A DNA stretch of 64,000 nt from Gemmatimonadetes bacterium T265 (GTDB lineage Bacteria; Gemmatimonadota; Gemmatimonadetes; Gemmatimonadales; Gemmatimonadaceae): contig BPUI01000001.1 of the NCBI GenBank assembly GCA_019973575.1, positions 310,001 through 374,000 on the forward strand, written 5' to 3'. Below, piece by piece: positions 1-9,415 of this stretch. The notes under the pieces were generated by a model. It was not told the DNA's origin and searched no databases. It saw only the letters and a program-made list of their open reading frames with translations. Position 1 is the first letter of the stretch; each line of letters begins with the position of its first letter. Position numbers and translations under genes: made by a program.

Positions 1-2343
1 CACCTGGTCGAGCCCCTCGCGCACGTCCTCGATGTGCGTGATGACGATGACCTGCTCGAAGCGGTCGTGCAGCCGGCGGAGCAGCTCGATCACGTTCGCG
101 CGGCGCGACTCGTCGAGCGACCCGAACACCTCGTCGAGCACGAGCAGCGAGAAGCTCTGCCCCGCCCGCTCGGCGATCATCTGCGAGATCGCGAGCCGCA
201 GCACGAGGTTCGCGAGGTCCTCCTCGCCGCCCGAGATCACCGGCTTCGGCACCTTTTCCTCGAGCACGACGACGTTGTACTGCTCGTCGATGTCCAGCGC
301 GTCGTACCGCCCGTCGGTGAGCTCTTCGAGGAAGCGGCTCGCGGCGTCGGAGAGCTCGGGACGGAGCTGCATGTTGAGGTCGGTCCGGAGGTCCGTGTAC
401 GCGCGGTCCAACTCTTCGTGCAGCACGCGCTCCTGCGTGAGCGCCTCCAGCCGCTCGCGCCCGCGCTCCAGCTCGGCGCGCTGCCGCTCCGCCCCCTCCA
501 GCGCCGCGCGCGCCGCGGCGAGTTCGCCGCCGGTCTGCGCGGCGCGCAGCTCCGCCACGCGCGCGGCCGCGACGGCCTCGTCGTGCTCACTCCGCCCCTC
601 GGCGAACCGCGCCTCGTCGAACGGCGTCGCGGCGGCCCTCGCCCGCAGCGCGTCGACGCGCGCGCGGACGCGCGCGAGCGCGTCCGTCGCGTGGTCGAGC
701 GCGGCGCGCGCGACGGCGGCGCGCGCGACGGTCGCTTCCGCCCGCACCCGCTCGCGGTCGAGCTGCGTCAGCCGCTCGGCCTCGGCCTTCATCGCGCGGT
801 GCGCGGCGTGGTCGTAGCCGGCCGGCAGCGCGGCGAGGTCGCCCCGCACGCCGGACAGCCGCCGCTCGCGCGCGGCCACGTCCTGCTCGACGACCCGCAG
901 CTCCTGCACGCCGGCCTGGCACTTGGCGAACCGCCGCTCCAGCGCGGTGACCTCGGCCGCGAGCGCGCGCCGCCGCTCGCCTAACGTCTTGAGCGCGTCG
1001 GGCTCCGCCTCGAGCTGCTTCGCGCGGTCGCGGAAGTACTTCCCGTTCGCCCGCAGCGTGTCGAGCTGGTCCTCGAGCCCGTCGAGCACCTTGCCGAAGT
1101 TGTCGCCGAGCGGCCGGGTGCAGGTCGGACACGGGCTCTCCGGGCCGAGCTGCTCGACGCGCTCGCGCTGCGCCTTCACGTCGTCGAACTGCGCGCGCAG
1201 CGCCTCGAGCTTCGTGTCGACCTCCTGCCGGTCGCGCACGTACGCGGTGCGCTGCGCCTCGTGCTCGCCCTGGGCGGCGTCGAACTCCGCGCGGCGCGCG
1301 GCGAGCTGCGCCTCGGTCTCGCGCTCCAGCGCGGGGGCCGCCGCGAGCTTCGCGCGGCGCTCCGCCAGCCGCGCCGCCTCGTCGACGAGCGCGCGCTCCG
1401 ACTCGAGCAGCGCCTGCCGCCGCCCCTCGGCGGCCGCGAGCTGGTCGAGGCGCGCGAGCTCCGTGCGCAGGATCGGCAGCGGCGCGAGCAGCGACGACAG
1501 ACGCTCGACCTCCGCGCCCGCGGCGGTCGCCGCGTCGAGCTCGCGCGCGAGGCGCTCGCCTTCGCGCGCGAGCGTCGCCCCCTCCGCCTCGGCCACCCGC
1601 AGCTCGCCGGCGAGGGCCAGCGCGCGCTCGCGCGCCTCCTGCACGGCCTGCCAGCGCGGGACGACCCCCGCGAGGCGTTCCTGCGCCGTCACGCGCGCCT
1701 GTTCGGCGCGCTCCGCCTCCGCGCGCGCCGCGGCGACCCGCGCCTCGCCGTCGCGCAGTGCGGCCCTCACCGCGTCGGGGTCCGGGAGCCCGGCGCGCAG
1801 CCCCTGCAGCTCGGCGACGACGAGCTTCCGCCGCTCGCGCACGAGCGTCTGCGCGGCGCGCAGCCGCTCGTAGCCCAACACCCGCGAGAGGAACTGCGCG
1901 CGTTCGGTCGGCCCCATCGCCGCCATCACGCTCAGCTCCTTCTGCCCCGTAAAGTACGTGTTGAAGAACTCGCCCTTCGTCATCCCGAGCCGGCGCTGCA
2001 GCAGCTCGGTCACGCCGGTGATCGAGTTGGCGACGGGCGCGGGGCCGTTGTCGAGGTAGAGCTCCGCGCTCGTCAGCCCGCGCACGACGCGGTAGCGGTG
2101 CCCGGCGAGGTCGAACTCCAGCTCCACGCGCACCGAGGCGCGCGCCGGCGCGCGGCTGTAGCGGAGCGAGTCGCGCGTGCCGCGCGCGGCCTGCTGGCCG
2201 TAGAGCGCCCACGCGATCGCCTCGAGCACGGTCGTCTTCCCGGACCCGTTGGGCCCGATGATCCCCGTCAGCCCGTCGCCGAAGGTGAGCGACGAGTCCG
2301 CGTGCTGGCGGAAGTTGACGAGGCGGAGCGCGCGGAGCTTCAC
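1..2343 (-). CDS. sbcC: SbcC (Rad50-type) ATPase subunit of the SbcCD nuclease, 3' end cut by window edge
   Basis: This is the ATPase and DNA-tethering subunit of the SbcCD complex, which opens hairpins and processes double-strand ends. In 781 visible codons I see a Walker A motif GPNGSGKTT near residue 30, a long charged Arg/Ala/Glu-rich coiled-coil region, a CPTC zinc hook near residue 400 in the middle of the coils, the ABC signature SGGEEDLA near 703 and Walker B LLVLDEVFGSLDE near 735. The frame is still open at base 1 (last residues EDVREGLDQV), so only the C-terminal few residues are missing. The GTG start at 2343 overlaps the sbcD stop by four bases (GTGA), so the pair is translationally coupled. 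It is shorter than the roughly 1000 residues of E. coli SbcC. Confidence 0.93.
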   Translation of the reverse strand, partial: MKLRALRLVNFRQHADSSLTFGDGLTGIIGPNGSGKTTVLEAIAWALYGQQAARGTRDSLRYSRAPARASVRVELEFDLAGHRYRVVRGLTSAELYLDNGPAPVANSITGVTELLQRRLGMTKGEFFNTYFTGQKELSVMAAMGPTERAQFLSRVLGYERLRAAQTLVRERRKLVVAELQGLRAGLPDPDAVRAALRDGEARVAAARAEAERAEQARVTAQERLAGVVPRWQAVQEARERALALAGELRVAEAEGATLAREGERLARELDAATAAGAEVERLSSLLAPLPILRTELARLDQLAAAEGRRQALLESERALVDEAARLAERRAKLAAAPALERETEAQLAARRAEFDAAQGEHEAQRTAYVRDRQEVDTKLEALRAQFDDVKAQRERVEQLGPESPCPTCTRPLGDNFGKVLDGLEDQLDTLRANGKYFRDRAKQLEAEPDALKTLGERRRALAAEVTALERRFAKCQAGVQELRVVEQDVAARERRLSGVRGDLAALPAGYDHAAHRAMKAEAERLTQLDRERVRAEATVARAAVARAALDHATDALARVRARVDALRARAAATPFDEARFAEGRSEHDEAVAAARVAELRAAQTGGELAAARAALEGAERQRAELERGRERLEALTQERVLHEELDRAYTDLRTDLNMQLRPELSDAASRFLEELTDGRYDALDIDEQYNVVVLEEKVPKPVISGGEEDLANLVLRLAISQMIAERAGQSFSLLVLDEVFGSLDESRRANVIELLRRLHDRFEQVIVITHIEDVREGLDQV

Positions 2344-3551
2344 GCGCCGTCCTCCCCGGCCGCCGCCATCGCCCCCGCCGGGACCTCCGCGGCCGCCGCG
2401 TCGGCCTCGGCGAGGTACTTGAGGCCTAACGCGATGAACGCGTCGCGCGGGACCTCGCCCGGCAGCAGCCGCGAGGCGAGCTTCTCGCGCACGACGTCGG
2501 CGAGCGAGGGGCGCCGCCCGGGCGCGCCGCCGGCCGACACGCGCGCGACCTCGGGGCGCACGGTCTCGAACTGGAAGTGCAGCGCGCGGCGCTTGTACTC
2601 GCGGAGCGCCTTGTGGTCCATCTCGCGCGCGACGTGGCGCGGCACGTCGACCGCACGCAGCCGCACGATCTTGTCTTCGATCCCGCCCGGCACGCCGTCC
2701 ACCGCCGCGCGCACCGCCGCGTCCAGCTCGCGCGCGCCGAGTCCCGCGCCCTCCACCGACGGCAGGTCGACGAGCGCGCGCGACGGCTCGAACGGGTGGA
2801 AGGTGTGGCGCCCCGTCGCGAGGTCGCGCTCGACGAGCCCCTTGCCCGGGATCCCGAGCGCGCGCTCGTCGCGCCGCTCGCCCCAGGCGTCGAAGCTCGT
2901 GTAGTCGATCGATCCGGAGTAGAACGCGTTGGGCGCGATCTCGCGGTAGACGTGATAGTGGCCGAGCGCGACGTAATCCCACTCGGGCGCGCGGAGGTCC
3001 TCGGGCGGGATCTCGACGCCGGCGCGCTCGGCCGACGCCGCGCCGGCGGGGAGCACGCCCGCGACCTCGCCGTGCAGGAGGAGCACGTTGTAGCGGACGG
3101 CCGGGTCGGGGGCGAGCACGGGGCGCACGTGCCCCGGCACGTCGGGCACGGCGAGCACGCTCGCGTCGAGCGCGGGGAGCGCGATCCGCTCGGCCGCCCC
3201 GTCGACGACGCGCACGCCGCATTCGTGGAAGAGCTTCAGGATCGACCCGGTCTCCGCCGTGCGCGGCGCGTCGTGGTTGCCGGCGACCATCACGACCGCC
3301 GTGTTCGGCAGCGCGACTTGCAGCCGCATGAACTGGCGGAACGCGTGCAGGATGGCCGGGTTGGGGGGCCGGACGACGTGGAACACGTCGCCCGCGATGA
3401 CGACCAGGTCGGGGCGGAGGTCGATCGTCCGGTCGACCGCGCGCGCGAAGGTGCGCGCGACGTCCGCCTCCCGCTGGTTGACCCCGGCGGGGGTGAGCCG
3501 CTGGTACTGGCGGAAGCCGAGGTGGAGGTCGGCGAGGTGGACGAGGCGCAC
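2340..3551 (-). CDS. sbcD: SbcD (Mre11-type) nuclease subunit
   Basis: This is the metal-dependent phosphoesterase partner of SbcC, acting on DNA ends and hairpins. All calcineurin-like motifs are present: HLADLHLG at residues 5-12, GDVFH, GNHD near 100 and GHYHVYREI near 210, followed by a capping domain. The protein has 403 residues, normal for the family. I chose the GTG at 3551 because the first metal-binding motif begins five residues later. The frame is open further upstream to 3725, but that part is low-complexity Arg/Pro sequence without homology. The stop overlaps the sbcC start. Confidence 0.93.
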   Translation of the reverse strand: MRLVHLADLHLGFRQYQRLTPAGVNQREADVARTFARAVDRTIDLRPDLVVIAGDVFHVVRPPNPAILHAFRQFMRLQVALPNTAVVMVAGNHDAPRTAETGSILKLFHECGVRVVDGAAERIALPALDASVLAVPDVPGHVRPVLAPDPAVRYNVLLLHGEVAGVLPAGAASAERAGVEIPPEDLRAPEWDYVALGHYHVYREIAPNAFYSGSIDYTSFDAWGERRDERALGIPGKGLVERDLATGRHTFHPFEPSRALVDLPSVEGAGLGARELDAAVRAAVDGVPGGIEDKIVRLRAVDVPRHVAREMDHKALREYKRRALHFQFETVRPEVARVSAGGAPGRRPSLADVVREKLASRLLPGEVPRDAFIALGLKYLAEADAAAAEVPAGAMAAAGEDGA

Positions 3552-3630
3552 GGGCGGGAGAGCGGCGGTGGGACGAAAGATACGGCGTTTCCCCGGCCCG
3601 CGGCGCGTCCCGGGCGCGCGGCCGGCGATG

Positions 3631-4197
3631 TTAGGCGTCGCCGCCGGCGCCGGGACGCGCCGCCGCCCGGGCGAGCGCGGCGACGGCGCCCCGCACGAGG
3701 GCCGCGAGTTCCGGGTCGGCCGCAACCCCGGCGCCGTCGAGCGGGCGCCCGAGCAGCGGCACCGTCGCCGACGCGTCGGACACGAGGCGCGCGTTCATCG
3801 TCGTGAGCACCTCGGCGAGTTGGGCGGGGACGTGCACCGACCAGGGCGACGTGTTGAGCAGCGCGACCGGCTTGCCCGGGAACTCCACACTCCCGACGAG
3901 CCAGTCGAGCGCGTTCTTGAGCGCGCCCGGGATGCCGTGCGCGTACTCGGGGCTGGAGATGAGCACCGCGTCGGCGCGGCCCACGCTCGCCCGCAGATCG
4001 GCGGCCTCGGGCGGGAGCGCGTCACCCCCGGGGTCGTCGAGGTCGGGGTCGAACGCCGGGAGCGCGCGGAGCCCCGCGTAACGCACCACCGCCACCCCGT
4101 CCGGCGCGAGGAGCCGCGCGGCGTCGAGGACGGCGTTGTTCGACCCGCCCGCCCGGAGCGAACCCGAGACGGCGAGGACACGGACGGGGCCGGGCAC
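3631..4197 (-). CDS. NADPH-dependent FMN reductase family protein
   Basis: A 188-residue flavodoxin-like oxidoreductase of the NADPH:FMN/azoreductase family. The N-terminal beta-loop VLAVSGSLRAGGSNN binds the FMN phosphate, and SPEYAHGIPGALKNALDW (about residues 80-97) is the family hallmark that contacts the isoalloxazine ring. It probably reduces flavins, quinones or chromate in the cytoplasm; the physiological substrate cannot be read from sequence. The GTG at 4197 is the only reasonable start close to the first strand. The stop is written as GCC-TAA-C and so sits inside a copy of the recurrent GCCTAAC motif. It lies downstream of the M48 protease gene on the same strand. Confidence 0.85.
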   Translation of the reverse strand: MPGPVRVLAVSGSLRAGGSNNAVLDAARLLAPDGVAVVRYAGLRALPAFDPDLDDPGGDALPPEAADLRASVGRADAVLISSPEYAHGIPGALKNALDWLVGSVEFPGKPVALLNTSPWSVHVPAQLAEVLTTMNARLVSDASATVPLLGRPLDGAGVAADPELAALVRGAVAALARAAARPGAGGDA

Positions 4198-4211
4198 GGA
4201 ACCGGACGTGC

Positions 4212-5408
4212 CTAACGCGCCGCCACCGGCGCGCCGGCGGGGTGCGCGGCCTTCCAGTCCATCGCGCGGCGGACGCGGCGGCCGACGCTGGGGTGGTCGT
4301 AGAAGACGAACTCCTCGACCGGACCCGGCGTCGCGGCGCGATAGGCGATCGTCTTCACGAGCGCCTTGGACAGCCCGTCCGGCTCGTTCGCGTGCTCCAG
4401 CGAGAACCGGTCGGCGTCCGACTCGGCGGTGCGGCTGATCGTGTTCGTGAGTGGCGTGGCGAGCAGGCCGAGTGTCGTGAGGATGATCATCACGACCGGC
4501 AGCCCCGCCGGGTCGGCGATCCCGGCGACGTCCCGCGCCCCGGTCCAGCGCTGCACGACCGGGAACAGCCGGTCGATGAGCCAGAACGCGACGACCGCGA
4601 GGACGCTGAAGGCCGCGGCCGTCCAGAGCGCGTGCGCGTGCGCGTAGTGCCCCATCTCGTGCCCGACCACGCCGCGCACCTCGGCCAGGTCGGCGCCCTG
4701 CCGGAACATCACGTCGCTCATCGCGACGCGCGCGGAGCCGAACAGGCCCGACACGTTCGCGGTGTACCGATTGGACTGCTTGGAACCGTCGTACACGAAG
4801 ATCTTGTCCGACGGCACACCGCTGACCTTGGCGAGCGCGACGACCTCGTCGCGCACGGGCCCCGGCGGGGCGGGCGTGTAGCGGTTGAAGATCGGCTCGA
4901 TGAGCACCGGCGCGATCACGAGCATGAGGACCATGAATGCGGCGGTGACCGCCCCGGCCCACGCCCACCACCGGTGCGGCGAGCGCCGCACGACGGCATA
5001 GATCACCGCGAAGAGGATCCCCCCCGCAACGGCCGAAATCACCGTACCGATCGTCTGCTCGCCCAACCACCCGCCGAACGGCTGGCTCGTGAGACCGTAC
5101 CCGCGCTCACGCCACCAGTCGGCATAGACGGACCACGGCAGTTGCACGACCCAGGCGAGCGCCGAGAACACGACGGCGGCGACGAACGCCGCCAGCACGG
5201 GGCGCGGTCGCCGGGCCTGTAGCCGGGCAAGGCCGCTCGAGAGCACGCCGGATTTGAGGATCAGCAGGCTGGCGAGCACCCCGACCACCGAGCCCCAGAG
5301 CAGGAGCCAGTGCCCACCCCGCGTATACGCGACGGCCCTGGCGTGTGCCGCCGGCGGCAACTCCGCCAGGTAGACCGCGGTCGCCGCCGCCGGATCGAAG
5401 CTCTGCAT
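4212..5408 (-). CDS. STE24-like M48 family membrane metalloprotease
   Basis: A 398-residue membrane zinc protease resembling CAAX prenyl protease 1 (Ste24/HtpX superfamily). Hydrophobic segments lie near residues 30-50, 75-95, 125-150 and 150-175, with two more behind the active site. The zinc motif is VVGHEMGHYAH (HExxH), and the third ligand is the Glu in SRTAESDADRF. In bacteria such enzymes act in membrane protein quality control; prenyl processing should not be assumed. I took ATG 5408 (MQSFDPAAATAV) because sequence upstream of it in the same frame looks non-coding. The stop TAG forms part of a GTTAGGC motif. The 5' end faces the divergent phospholipase D gene. Confidence 0.87.
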   Translation of the reverse strand: MQSFDPAAATAVYLAELPPAAHARAVAYTRGGHWLLLWGSVVGVLASLLILKSGVLSSGLARLQARRPRPVLAAFVAAVVFSALAWVVQLPWSVYADWWRERGYGLTSQPFGGWLGEQTIGTVISAVAGGILFAVIYAVVRRSPHRWWAWAGAVTAAFMVLMLVIAPVLIEPIFNRYTPAPPGPVRDEVVALAKVSGVPSDKIFVYDGSKQSNRYTANVSGLFGSARVAMSDVMFRQGADLAEVRGVVGHEMGHYAHAHALWTAAAFSVLAVVAFWLIDRLFPVVQRWTGARDVAGIADPAGLPVVMIILTTLGLLATPLTNTISRTAESDADRFSLEHANEPDGLSKALVKTIAYRAATPGPVEEFVFYDHPSVGRRVRRAMDWKAAHPAGAPVAAR

Positions 5409-5577
5409 ACTCGCGTCGAAGGAAGTCGCCGGCGCCGCCCGGCCGCGATGCGCTGCACAACATAACCGACGTCGTATCGCCGCAGCCGTTGCTGGTCCGC
5501 GCGATGCGTTGAGATGCGCGCCGGCCCGGGGCGACACGCGCCGTGGGAGACCAAACCAGCGGCCACAGGAGATTTCC

Positions 5578-6726
5578 GTGTCCAGCACGACCCGGCCGAC
5601 CGACGCCGAGCGCGCCAACACCTTCGCCCACCGGATGTGGCGCATCGCCGCGGCACACGTCTCGGGCGGTAACACGTCCACGCTCCTGCACGACGGCCCC
5701 GCGACGTTCGACGCAATGCTCGCGCTCATCGCCGGCGCGCGCGAAGACGTCATGCTCGAGAGCTACATCTTCCGTAGCGACTCCGTCGGCCGGCGCTTCG
5801 CCCCCGCGCTCGTCGAGGCCGCGCGGCGCGGCGTGCGGGTGCGCGTCCTCTACGACTGGATCGGCTCGCGCGGCGTCTCGGCCGCGTTCGTCCGCGACCT
5901 GCGGGCGGGCGGCGTCGACGTGCGCGCGTTCAACCCGCCCAAGCTCGGCGCGCGCTGGCTCGGCGTCGTCCCGCGCGACCACCGCAAACTGCTCGTCGTC
6001 GACGAGCGCGCCGGCATCACGGGCGGCGTCGGCCTCGGCCACGAGTGGAGCGAGGGCGAGCACCCCGGCCGCGCGGGTAGCGGGCCGTGGCGCGACACCG
6101 CCGTGCAGATCGAGGGTCCGGCCGCCCGCTCGATGGCCACGGCGTTCGAGCGCATCTGGGCGCTCACGCCCCGCTACGTGCGCCAGCACCCCGACGCGTC
6201 GCGCCCGACGACCGCCCCCGGCGAGGCGCCGGGCGCGCCCGCGGAACCGGAGACGACCGGCGTGATCGGCATCGTCGAGGGCGAGCCCGGACGCTACCGC
6301 GTGAGCCGCGCGCTCGAGTCGGTGGCGGTGAGCGCGCAGCGGTCGATCTGGATCGCCGACGCGTACTTCACCCCGTCGCCCGACCTGATCGAGGCGCTCA
6401 CCGGCGCGGCGCGCGACGGCGTCGACGTGCGATTGCTCGTCCCCGGCCACGGCGACCACGCGTGGGTGCTCCCGGTGACGCGGCGCTACTACCCACGCCT
6501 GCTCCGCAACGGCGTGCGCGTCTGGGAGTGGCAGGGCGAGATGATGCACGCCAAGACGCAGGTCTCCGACGCGCGTTACACCCGGATCGGCTCGACCGAC
6601 TTCAATCCGTTGGGCGTGGCGATCAACTTCGAGCTCGACGCGGTCATCGACGACCCCACGCTCGGTGCCCGGATGATGGAGACGTTCGAGAACGACCTCG
6701 CCCGCTCGCGCGAGGTGCGGGGGTGA
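5578..6726 (+). CDS. Phospholipase D-like / cardiolipin synthase-type enzyme
   Basis: A 382-residue PLD-superfamily protein with two HKD half-sites. The first is DHRKLLVVDERAGITGG (around residue 140). The second is MMHAKTQVSDARYTRIGSTDFN (around 322), where HxK is followed by D and an SxxFN element. This layout is typical of bacterial cardiolipin synthase C or ClsB-like enzymes, which make cardiolipin from phosphatidylglycerol at the membrane. No N-terminal transmembrane segments are visible, which favours ClsB/YbhO over ClsA. The GTG at 5578 is preceded by AGGAG at 5567-5571 with good spacing and is preferred over an upstream in-frame ATG. Confidence 0.87.
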   Translation: MSSTTRPTDAERANTFAHRMWRIAAAHVSGGNTSTLLHDGPATFDAMLALIAGAREDVMLESYIFRSDSVGRRFAPALVEAARRGVRVRVLYDWIGSRGVSAAFVRDLRAGGVDVRAFNPPKLGARWLGVVPRDHRKLLVVDERAGITGGVGLGHEWSEGEHPGRAGSGPWRDTAVQIEGPAARSMATAFERIWALTPRYVRQHPDASRPTTAPGEAPGAPAEPETTGVIGIVEGEPGRYRVSRALESVAVSAQRSIWIADAYFTPSPDLIEALTGAARDGVDVRLLVPGHGDHAWVLPVTRRYYPRLLRNGVRVWEWQGEMMHAKTQVSDARYTRIGSTDFNPLGVAINFELDAVIDDPTLGARMMETFENDLARSREVRG

Positions 6727-6741
6727 GTGGCGGCGTGCGAT

Positions 6742-8484
6742 TCAGGGGGCGGCCTGACGGGCGGCCACGGCCTGCATGTCGGCGGCCACGCCCGCGCGCT
6801 GGAGCGCCGCGCGCGTGAGACTCACCGCGAGCTCCCGCTCGCCGACGAGCGCCTGCGACGCGCCGTGGGCCTCGAGGTACGCGCGCTCGTCGTCCCCGTG
6901 CGTGCGGACGATCACCTCGGCCGCCGCGTTGAGCCGCCGGGCGAGGGCGAGGATCGCGCGCGCCTGGTACGCGTCGGGCGTGGCAACGACCACGAGCCGC
7001 GCCCGCTCCAGGTGCGCGTCGGCCAGCACCTCGGGGCGCGTCGCGTCGCCATAGATCACCGGGAGCCCGCTCGCGCGGAGCGACTCGGCGCGCTCCCGGC
7101 TCTGCTCGACGATGACGTGCGGCACGCCGTGCCGCGCCAGCTCGTCCGCGACGGGCCCGCCGACGCGGCCGTGGCCGACGAGCACGACGTGCCCGCGCAG
7201 GTGCTCCCGGTCCACCCCCGGCGGGAGCGCCGCGACCGCGCCGGCCGGCCGTTCGAGCGTTTCCGTTAGGCCACGGCGCCGGCCGGCCGCGCGCCCGAGC
7301 GCCTCCGCCGCGGTGAAGACGAACGGGTTGAGGGTGATCGAGAGCAGCGCCGCCGCGACGATCAGCGACTGCGCCTCGGGCGGCAGCAGCCCGAGCGACA
7401 GGCCGAGCGCGGCGAGGATGAAGGAGAACTCGCCGATCTGCGCGAGACTCGCCGAGATCGTCAGCGCCGTGTGCAACGGGTAGCGGAAACCGAGCACGAG
7501 GGCGAACGACGCGAGCGACTTGCCGAGCAGGATGATCGCGAGCACGGCGAGCACGTGGAGCGGCTCGCGCACGAGGATCGCCGGGTCGAAGAGCATCCCG
7601 ACCGAGACGAAAAAGAGCACCGCGAACGCGTCCTGCAGCGGGAGTGCGCTCGCCGCCGCCTCGTGGCTGAAGTCCGATTCGCTCACGACGACGCCGGCGA
7701 AGAAGGCGCCGAGCGCGAACGAGACGTCGAACAGCCCGGCCGCGCCGACGGCGATGCCGAGCGCGATCGCGAGCGTGGCGAGCGTGAACAGCTCGCGCGA
7801 CCCGGTGCCGACGACGCGTCCGAGCAGCCACGGAATCGCGCGCCGCCCGACGACGAGCATGACCGCGACGAACGCCGCGACCTTGACGAGCGTGAGCCCG
7901 AGCGTGAGGAGCAGCGCCGCGCTGCCGGCGCCGGCGGCCCCCGCGGGCGCGCGACCGCCTAACGGCCCCGCGAGCGCGGGCAGCAGCACGAGCGCGAGCA
8001 CCGTGACGAGGTCCTCGACGATGAGCCACCCCACGGCGATCCGCCCGTCCGCGGAGTCCGTGATCCCGCGGTCCTCGAGCGCGCGGAGCAGCACGACCGT
8101 ACTCGCGACCGAGAGCGCGAGGCCGAAAACGAGTCCGGTGCCCCACGACCAGCCCCAGAGGTGCGCGACGAGCGCGCCGAGCCCGGTCGCGACGGCGATC
8201 TGGGCGAGCGCGCCGGGGACGGCGATCCGGCGCACCGCGAGCAGGTCGGCGATCGAGAAGTGCAGCCCGACGCCGAACATTAGCAGGATCACGCCGAGCT
8301 CGGCGAGCTGCGAGGCGAGGCCCGCGTCGGCGACGTAGCCCGGCGTGAACGGGCCCACGGCGACCCCGGCCAGCAGGTAGCCCAGGATCGGCGGCAGCCG
8401 GAGCCGCGTGGCGAGCAGGCCGAAGACGAAGGCGAGCCCGAGTCCGGCGGCGATCGTGGCGAGGAGCGCGGTCTCGTGCGGCAT
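6742..8484 (-). CDS. CPA2-type cation:proton antiporter with TrkA-N domain (YbaL/KefB-like)
   Basis: A 580-residue inner-membrane monovalent cation:H+ antiporter. Residues 1-390 form the Na+/H+ exchanger domain with about 12 hydrophobic segments, including the paired helices LPPILGYLLAGVAVGP and FALGAFFAGVVVSESDFSH. Residues about 415-545 form a cytoplasmic Rossmann RCK/TrkA-N domain with GHGRVG as nucleotide-binding loop. It probably exports K+ under nucleotide control. E. coli YbaL has the same architecture and length. ATG 8484. It converges on the phospholipase D gene with 15 bases between stops, and no clear terminator hairpin is visible there. Confidence 0.9.
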   Translation of the reverse strand: MPHETALLATIAAGLGLAFVFGLLATRLRLPPILGYLLAGVAVGPFTPGYVADAGLASQLAELGVILLMFGVGLHFSIADLLAVRRIAVPGALAQIAVATGLGALVAHLWGWSWGTGLVFGLALSVASTVVLLRALEDRGITDSADGRIAVGWLIVEDLVTVLALVLLPALAGPLGGRAPAGAAGAGSAALLLTLGLTLVKVAAFVAVMLVVGRRAIPWLLGRVVGTGSRELFTLATLAIALGIAVGAAGLFDVSFALGAFFAGVVVSESDFSHEAAASALPLQDAFAVLFFVSVGMLFDPAILVREPLHVLAVLAIILLGKSLASFALVLGFRYPLHTALTISASLAQIGEFSFILAALGLSLGLLPPEAQSLIVAAALLSITLNPFVFTAAEALGRAAGRRRGLTETLERPAGAVAALPPGVDREHLRGHVVLVGHGRVGGPVADELARHGVPHVIVEQSRERAESLRASGLPVIYGDATRPEVLADAHLERARLVVVATPDAYQARAILALARRLNAAAEVIVRTHGDDERAYLEAHGASQALVGERELAVSLTRAALQRAGVAADMQAVAARQAAP

Positions 8485-8512
8485 CGCCGGTCGGCCGGGG
8501 GTTAGAAGTGGG

Positions 8513-9415
8513 TCAGTACGCGCGCAGGTGCTGCGTGACGACGACGCGCACCGGCGCGGGCGCCGCGCCCGGCGCGCTCACCATCATGCCGTCGAGCCGG
8601 AACGTCGCCCACGACTCGACAACCCAACCGCGCACGAGGTCGACGACGAGGGCGCCGTCGACCTGCCCCGCGCCCCCGGCGGGAGCGTCCGACGCGACGT
8701 CGTCCGCGCCCGTCGCATCGTCGTGCACGCGCCCGCGGAGCGAGATGTACGCGCGTCCGCCGTCGGCCGCCACCGAGTCGAAGCGGAAGGCGACGTCGAG
8801 GTGCGGCGGCGTCGCCGCCGGTCCCCACGACGGGACGGCCATCGCGCGGTGCCAGGTCGCGCCGGGGGCGACGACAGTGGTGGGCAACGTGCCCGGGAGG
8901 CGGAGGGTCGCCGTCACGCCGAGCGGCCCGCCGGTCGCGGCGAGCGCCCCGTCGGGCGCGACGTGCAGCTGCGCGCGCCGCCCCTGCATCCCGCGGCGCA
9001 TGCGCTCGACCACGGCCGGCGGCGCGCCCGCGGCGCTGAAGGCGACCGAATCGGTGAGCGCGAGCAGCTCCGCGCCGGTCGCGTCGACGCGCTCGACGAT
9101 CGAGCGGGCGATGACGAGCATCGCACTCGCCGGCGTGACGGCTTCCGGGGTGGGCGCGTCGCGCCGCGCGTAGCGCACGGTCTGCTCGAAGCGCGTGCGC
9201 ACGGTATCGCCGGCGCGGGGGCGGAGCCGGAGCGCGACCGCCCGCGTGCGCGCGGTCTGGGGACGGGCGTCCTGCGGACGCGCGAGTCGCGGCACGCGCG
9301 CCGCCCCGAACGCCTGCGCGGACGCGGCCTGCGTCGACGCGGCCGCACTCCCGAACGCGACGCCGGCCGCAACCGTCCGTCGCCACCGACCGCCCATGCT
9401 GCCCCGCCCGGCCAT
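8513..9415 (-). CDS. Putative secreted protein of unknown function
   Basis: A 300-residue protein I do not recognise. The N-terminus has arginines followed by a hydrophobic Ala-rich stretch ending in ASAQA, a likely signal peptide with cleavage near residue 35. The rest is predicted to be beta-rich with repeated short strands and no Cys-rich or catalytic motif, so it is probably exported. The ATG at 9415 directly follows the TGA of the HerA-like gene; an alternative ATG lies six codons in (9397). The adjacency implies translation from the same mRNA as glgP and the ATPase gene. Gly/Ala-rich composition limits any homology inference. Confidence 0.65.
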   Translation of the reverse strand: MAGRGSMGGRWRRTVAAGVAFGSAAASTQAASAQAFGAARVPRLARPQDARPQTARTRAVALRLRPRAGDTVRTRFEQTVRYARRDAPTPEAVTPASAMLVIARSIVERVDATGAELLALTDSVAFSAAGAPPAVVERMRRGMQGRRAQLHVAPDGALAATGGPLGVTATLRLPGTLPTTVVAPGATWHRAMAVPSWGPAATPPHLDVAFRFDSVAADGGRAYISLRGRVHDDATGADDVASDAPAGGAGQVDGALVVDLVRGWVVESWATFRLDGMMVSAPGAAPAPVRVVVTQHLRAY